From the NCBI RefSeq assembly GCF_026914265.1, contig NC_069126.1:40024421-40088420 (forward strand): DNA of 64,000 bases, given 5' to 3'. How positions within the stretch are numbered: the stretch's first letter is position 1; each line of letters begins with the position of its first letter. The notes below the pieces were generated by a model. The model was given only the letters and a program-made list of their open reading frames with translations. It made no database searches and was not told the origin of the DNA. Both the position numbers and the translations under genes were made by a program. The stretch is from Mya arenaria. Lineage: Eukaryota > Mollusca > Bivalvia > Myida > Myidae. Of this stretch, positions 60,001 to 64,000 are shown piece by piece.

Positions 60001-63000
60001 CCTTCATACTATCTTTTTATAGAAATTAAGTGAATCTTTTGGTATTTCTGAATACATTTATTTTTACTTTGACTGGCTCATGTTTAAACACTGAATGCTA
60101 CATAAAGTGTATACTCCAGTGTATACCGTAACATGATTGAAATAGATAATAGATAATATTTGCAAGAAACTCTGAACACTTAACCACTATGGCAATCTGC
60201 ACCAGTTAAGATGCTTCTTGTTAAATAATGTGTTTTGATGAGACGAGCTTGTAAAATAGCTGTATTTCTTTTAGTCATTTTGTGTATTTGAAGCATGTCT
60301 GCAAATGTAGATTTTATCGTGTATTTTGAATGGATCTGAAATACTGTTTATTTAACTGTTATTACAACGATTGACACAATAAAGATGGATTTATGATTTG
60401 TCTTCATACAAAAATCCAACCAGTCAAAATTGTATTTTCGAACTGTTTCCCAATACAATAACTCTCAGTCACAGTTTTGGTACATAAACGTATGAACTTT
60501 ACTTGTTATCTGAACTAAGGCCGGTTGTTGATGATTGTAATCAGTCATCATCATCACCCTCATCATCATCATCCACCACACCCACCACCACCACCACCAA
60601 CTTCACCACCTTCATCATCATCCACATCAGCAACATCTACGCATCATCATCTCGTCATGATCATTGTCGTCATCGTCACATCATAATTAGTATCATCTTC
60701 TTAGTCGTCGTCGTCGCATTATCATTATAATAATCATAATATTTGTCTTCGTCGTCGCCGCATTATCACTATCGTCGTCATCGCATCATCATTATAGTTT
60801 CGTTGTCGCATTATTATTATTAAATCATCATTGTCGTTGTCGTCGCATCATCGTGACCATCATCATCAGCACAACGCTGCACGTTTGCTTTTACTTTACA
60901 GAACATTCATAATACGCATACTATAATATTTCACTTATCAAAGACGAATTAAAATAAAATCACCAGCCTGAAAAAACAACGTATTTTGTCGTTGTCCAAT
61001 TTTCATTATAATTACACAAATTTTAAAGGGAGCGTCGGAACCCGCCACTGCCTCCATCACAAAAAAAACCCGGATGATGATGTACTTAAGATACAATTGT
61101 AACATAAATAGCAGATGGTTAATCAGAATAGAGACCACGAGTTTGTATCATTTGTGTCAATTATTATAAAAAGGAAAAATTAATTGATAACCTTCAAGAG
61201 ATTATCAGTATTATTATTATTATTATTATTATTATAATTATCATTAGTAAAAAAGACAGGTGCGCTCATCAAATTAATATGACGCAACATCATTTCACTT
61301 CAGACTGGGTCACTCGCTTTAACGCTGTGCTTTATCTTTATTTTTTACGTACGACCGGAGAGTTTATGAGACGTTTCTGAAACGCCTTTATGATTATCGT
61401 TAAGTTGGTCGTTATTATGATCGTAGATTTATGATAATGGCAGATCGTAAAATCTATCTGAAACGCACCCCAGATGTTTGCCCCTTTGTCTAAAGTTTGT
61501 TTGCTCAATTGCTACCTTACCATCTCAAACAGGTTATTGCCATATGAGTACTTAACCTTCATGAAGCTGAAATATTTGACCCTCCTTCTTACCAAAGATG
61601 ACACATGCCTACTAATAAGATATCGTTCAGCTTTGCCTAACTCTACAAAGTCATATAAACAGAGCCACGTACTATTTTAAGTATTTAGAAAAACTACCGT
61701 ATTTTCTCGACTATAAGGCGATTCGCTTATAAGACGGCCCCCTAACTTTGCCCATGAAATCTGGTGCTTTTTGTTTCGACTCGCTTATAAGACGGGGTCA
61801 ATTTTTAAGCAAATCTAAAATGCTAAAATTCTTCCTAATGTGTAAAAATGTTCAAGCTCAACGGACAATTATTGACTTTCGCGGTAACTGTTTTTGTTTT
61901 ACCCAAAGAAAATGGCGGTCAACTGTGAGCTCTCTATTTGGAGGTAGGTTAAAAATGAGTACATAAGTTTGCAGGACAGGTCGTTACTTATCGGAATTGT
62001 AATAATTCATCAATAACAACATATGTATGTTTTAGTTTTTTTTTATTGAAGACACCAATGAAGTTCTTCGGCAAAATAAATGGCTTCAATAACATAACTG
62101 CGAAAAGCCGAGGCATGAATAGGTGTTTGTTTAGCAATAATGCTTTAGGCAATATTGTCCCTTGATTGGCGACGAACATAAAGGATTCATATTCACATTG
62201 CCATTTGTTTGCTTAATCAAATTGACAGTTAGGTACCTACATCATATTAAGATTCCAATTTATTGATTTGATATATCTGTCAAACTAATTATACTGACAC
62301 GCGCCATGAGAAAAAATGCAGATATAACGGTACACTGTGTGACGTCAGAGCACGCGCGGTGAAGAGATTTTGTGTTGTTGTTTACTTAATTGCCCCATAC
62401 TTGTATCAGCAGACGATATACTGGATAGACGAATACCATTGGTAAAATTTTACTGATTTTGACTTGAATCTTTTTTAATATTTTATCGACCCGCTTATAA
62501 GACGGGTCCCCTACTTTGGGGGTAAAAATCGGGACCCAATTTCCCCGTCTTATAGTCGAGAAAATACGGTATCAAAAAATGCATACATGTTTACTGACCA
62601 TGCTTTAACAGTATAGTATTATAAGCCCTTCATATCGTATTCCTACCTGGTCCGACCATAGGCGGTAACTGCAGCAGATACTGGTCAGCAGGGCAATGCT
62701 GAGTGGGCGCGGTCCACGGCTGTTTAACCCCCGCTGGCAAGTTTGCGTTCAGCAGGAGGGGGTTGAAACCGTACGGGGAGAAAAATGCAGGCTGTGGCAT
62801 GGCAATGATCGGCTGGTGCTGGGCTAGTTTTACTCGGACATCTTCCGGGGCCTCATGTCGACTGTCACCCACACCCACCGTGTGACGTCGCATCGCAAGG
62901 TATCGCGCCAGGGCCTCTGGAGATGGCTCTTCGTCGCTGTCTGATAGATTTGTGTCTTCTCTCTGTTTTGTATTTGTTTCATTAAAATATACATGTTTAA

Positions 63001-63387
63001 CAAATTTTAATCATTTGCCAAATTTTACATAATGATATTAGATAAATGAGCAATTGGGATACTTGCTACATTACACTCAGTTAACAACTGATATTTGTCT
63101 ATAACTTTATATCAGAAAGTAAGGAAACTTTCTTTAATCACATTATATTTTAATAATAAGTGAGCTCCAAGTATCCAGGCATTATCTATAAGCAATCTGC
63201 AAAACACTAACAAAAGCCTGTGTTTGAATTCCATCACATTGGACATTATTGCGCATACTTACGTCTGCAGTGAGCATGCTGCTGTCTGTGAAGTATGAGG
63301 GTAGGTGCGCAGGTAGATGGGTGGGGTGGAGAGGGGGTGGGGACGGGCTACGTCTGACCTCCTCAACGGGCACCTCCACACGCTCAA
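48087..63387 (-). CDS. SIK3: Salt-inducible kinase, SIK3-like, C-terminal part (seven exons)
   Basis: Exons in transcript order: 63263-63387, 62647-62962, 57530-57642, 55714-55805, 54667-54803, 54185-54399, 48087-49400. All GT-AG junctions join in phase and give the last 769 aa, ending at TGA 48087-48089. SIKs are LKB1-activated AMPK-family kinases that phosphorylate CRTCs and class IIa HDACs and are switched off by PKA through 14-3-3 binding. The kinase and UBA domains would be right of the window. SIK3 landmarks in order: EEPSPEALARYLAMRRHTVG (PKA site), RRASDGGANI (PKA site), EPDQEAVQKYL...KRHTLA, YKEDNMLHL..ERFSPVRRAS (PKA site), LQHECHELQK. The last, 1.3 kb exon is low-complexity (SPFGA repeats, Ser/Pro-rich) but ends in a conserved block, RSVEDILNEIRKILEQ to GTYQQMCQELLAGINI. 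Vertebrate SIK2 is less likely because the KYL..KRHTLA segment is SIK3-type. Confidence 0.93.
49440..50160. other. SIK3 last intron, left part, no feature seen
   Basis: AT-rich intron between 49401 and 54184. No exon-like block recognised here. Confidence 0.35.
50165..50335. repeat. Tandem duplication, about 80 bp unit, two copies
   Basis: GATCACAGGATTGATGAATA with CCCCAAGACTTTG at about 50171 recurs at about 50250 as GATCACAGGATTGATGGATA with CCCCAAGACCTTG. Located in the SIK3 last intron. Confidence 0.75.
50517..50850. repeat. Satellite-like repeat, ~165 bp period, two copies
   Basis: AAGGGGAATAATTCCAGATAT at about 50519 and AAGGGGAATAACTCTTGATAT at about 50684 start two diverged monomers that share the following order of phrases. 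The AAGGGGAATAACTC phrase is typical of bivalve dispersed monomers. Confidence 0.55.
50860..52780. other. SIK3 last intron, middle part, no gene seen
   Basis: AT-rich, with a short TA run at about 51950-51963 and three GAATGATAGAATGATA-type repeats at about 51800-51825. No exon-like block. Confidence 0.4.
52784..53022. mobile_element. Palindromic MITE (TTCATAAAACTTC family)
   Basis: Left arm GGGGCGTTATTCATAAAACT, right arm GAAGTTTTATGAAAACCACCC: imperfect inverses about 240 bp apart. Same family as 35786-36020. Confidence 0.6.
53573..53823. mobile_element. Palindromic MITE (GGCCCCAATTTCTCGAAAC family), best-preserved copy
   Basis: Left end GGCCCCAATTTCTCGAAACT then TCTTAAG; right end, reversed, GGCCCCAATTTCTCAAAACG then TCTTAAG. 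CAG overlaps both outer ends and could be a 3 bp target duplication. About 250 bp, no coding capacity. Confidence 0.8.
55015..55635. repeat. Minisatellite in SIK3 intron, 17/34 bp period
   Basis: The basic 17 bp phrase is (C)TAGCATATTATCTATC with variants. On the right (55340-55600) a 34 bp dimer, TATTATCTATCCTAGCATAT plus TATCAACACTAGCG, is homogenised over about seven copies, while the left part is more diverged. It lies between the exons at 54803 and 55714. Confidence 0.9.
56175..56235. repeat. Short tandem repeat with ACTGTGACGCTGAGTCGCT unit
   Basis: The 22-23 bp phrase AACTGTGACGCTGAGTCGCT occurs twice, followed by extra GAGTCGCT octamers. It is unusually GC-rich for this neighbourhood. 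Confidence 0.7.
57031..57289. mobile_element. Palindromic MITE, GGGGCCGTATTCAATAAGCA ends
   Basis: The left arm GGGGCCGTATTCAATAAGCA then TCTTAGTGAATATTTTCAAC is matched by an almost perfect inverse at the right end (57245-57289). 259 bp. It is the youngest-looking member of the TTCA(A/T)AA..ATCTTA family in this window, judged by arm identity. Confidence 0.85.
57662..57720. repeat. 30 bp tandem duplication next to a SIK3 acceptor
   Basis: TAATGACCGTACTGCAATT..CTGCAG at 57662 is repeated at 57692, about 20 bp upstream (minus strand) of the acceptor of exon 57530-57642. Confidence 0.85.
57751..57816 (-). pseudogene. Relic copy of SIK3 exon 57530-57642 (acceptor side)
   Basis: 57751-57816 aligns to 57582-57654, i.e. 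to the 5' part of the exon plus its acceptor, 169 bp away and in the same orientation. The copy has lost about 8 bp and gained 1 bp, so the frame is broken, and the acceptor AG has changed (GTTTCGGA for GTTTCAGA). It cannot act as an exon. Confidence 0.7.
57835..61470. mobile_element. 3.6 kb TIR element, Harbinger-like, with CAG target duplication
   Basis: The left end GGGTGCGTTTCAGAGACGAT and the right end, reversed, GGGTGCGTTTCAGATAGATT share 14 bp of perfect inverted repeat. CAG flanks both sides (57832-57834, 61471-61473). A second CGTTTCAGAGACG-like block is subterminal on each side. Inside: a YY1-like AAGATGGCGGATG with a 41-codon frame (58003-58128, MADEDFLHIK...), an acceptor-like TTTTTCAG at about 58708 followed by an open segment, an AATAAA at 60378-60383, and a CAT/CGT-rich tract. 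No transposase was recognised. Located in the SIK3 intron 57643-62646. Confidence 0.65.
60530..60870. repeat. Compound trinucleotide repeat (CAT/CAC/CGT)
   Basis: Long runs of ATC/CAT with CAC and CGT interruptions inside the 3.6 kb element. The short frames through it (60503-60730) encode poly-Ser/Thr and are not genes. A separate (ATT)n tract is at about 61211-61238. Confidence 0.85.
61695..62571. mobile_element. 877 bp TIR element with TACCGTATTTTCTCGACTAT ends
   Basis: Both ends read TACCGTATTTTCTCGACTAT then AAG inward and are perfect inverses over about 23 bp. Subterminal CGCTTATAAGACGG motifs are repeated twice on the left and once on the right. TA is the only visible shared flank. 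Ends of this CCGTATTTTCTCGACTATAAG type are widespread in animal and plant DNA transposons. No transposase is visible inside, so it is non-autonomous. It sits about 75 bp downstream (minus strand) of the donor of SIK3 exon 62647-62962. Confidence 0.85.
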
Positions 63388-63399
63388 CTGAGACACAAA

Positions 63400-64000
63400 T
63401 ACATCATTATGAGATATGCATTATTTACCATGAAATCTTTTGCCTCAAAAGTTAAAGCACATCACTGCAGTTATTTAGAAGATATTACATGATAGGTCAT
63501 TCAATGTGGTATTTATTAAACAAGTTTTCTAGTCTTGACAAATTTTTATCAATTTTAATAAACCAGATCCATGAAGTCTATATTAATTGACAACAAATTA
63601 GATATATCAGAAATTCTATTTATATCAGAAATACAAATTTGGTGATTTGTAGAGAAAAGAACATAAAAAGTTGCTATTTACAATGTTTTTCTTGTATGAT
63701 GTTACATCGAGAGTAGCGTTATTTTATGATCACAGCGTTATTTATGATATAAATGAATATGTATCATGTTTCAAGGTGTTTACTTTCTTTTCATCTATAC
63801 ATTTACCCCCATATCAGAATGGTACCAAGAAGGCAAGCTTAAAAGTTCAATAACTAGCATGTGAATAAATTGTAACGCTATTCACTTATACTGCACCCTA
63901 GTAATTTAACGCATCTTTGCTATAGAACACATCCTACTTACTGAACGATGGTACAAAACAGTTAAGTCACCCACTACCCTCATTTGTTGAAATAGTATAC
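63400..64000. other. SIK3 intron at right edge, no exon recognised
   Basis: The exon that precedes 63263-63387 must end one base into a codon. No segment here fits that with an open frame and a donor, so it is probably beyond the window. Confidence 0.4.

Noticed and set aside
60503..60730. Ser/Thr-rich 75-codon ORF
   Set aside because: Translation of a trinucleotide microsatellite.
63930..63990. Possible further SIK3 exon ending at a GTAAGT donor (about 63942, minus strand)
   Set aside because: In the phase needed to join exon 63263-63387, a stop lies only eight codons upstream and no acceptor lies in between.

Overview
The window looks like a bivalve mollusc nuclear genome. It is AT-rich, its genes have many exons of about 60-320 nt split by GT-AG introns, and it is dense in the MITEs, tRNA-derived SINEs and ~140-170 bp tandem monomers typical of bivalve DNA. 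The species was not determined. There is no prokaryotic, viral or CRISPR content.

Four protein-coding genes can be supported. (1) 244-369, + strand: the last coding exon of a receptor-type protein tyrosine phosphatase, the rest lying left of the window. (2) 14873-22153, - strand: a complete ETFB gene (electron transfer flavoprotein beta subunit) with six coding exons giving 257 aa in continuous phase, plus a probable separate 3' UTR exon. (3) 27387-38277, + strand: a complete gamma-glutamyltransferase with 12 coding exons giving 631 aa, a type II membrane ectoenzyme with all expected catalytic motifs. (4) 48087-63387, - strand: the C-terminal 769 aa of a salt-inducible kinase of the SIK3 type in seven exons; its kinase and UBA domains lie beyond the right edge. 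ETFB and GGT are divergent (5.2 kb between start codons). The phosphatase and ETFB converge, and GGT and SIK3 converge.

The rest is accessory DNA. 370-13500 holds a phosphatase 3' UTR, a (TA)n tract, a decayed hAT-like transposase, a broken LINE and a degenerate satellite. ETFB intron 1 (18358-22096) carries a pearl/Helentron-like element with ~160 bp monomers, a second array with a related tail and a 139 bp tandem repeat; ETFB exon 1 sits between two 57-59 bp inverted repeats. Between ETFB and GGT lies a 726 bp MITE with a 6 bp target duplication. The SIK3 introns carry several palindromic MITEs, a 34 bp minisatellite, a 3.6 kb TIR element and an 877 bp TIR element.

The most striking feature is in GGT intron 7 (31868-34045): about 70 tandem copies of a 29-30 bp unit that is the exon 7/intron 7 junction itself, so that the intron carries dozens of copies of a consensus 5' splice site. 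Two further exon-derived relics occur: a decayed, internally amplified copy of GGT exon 11 at 37454-37715 and a dead copy of a SIK3 exon edge at 57751-57816. Local tandem duplication of exon edges is a recurring theme here.
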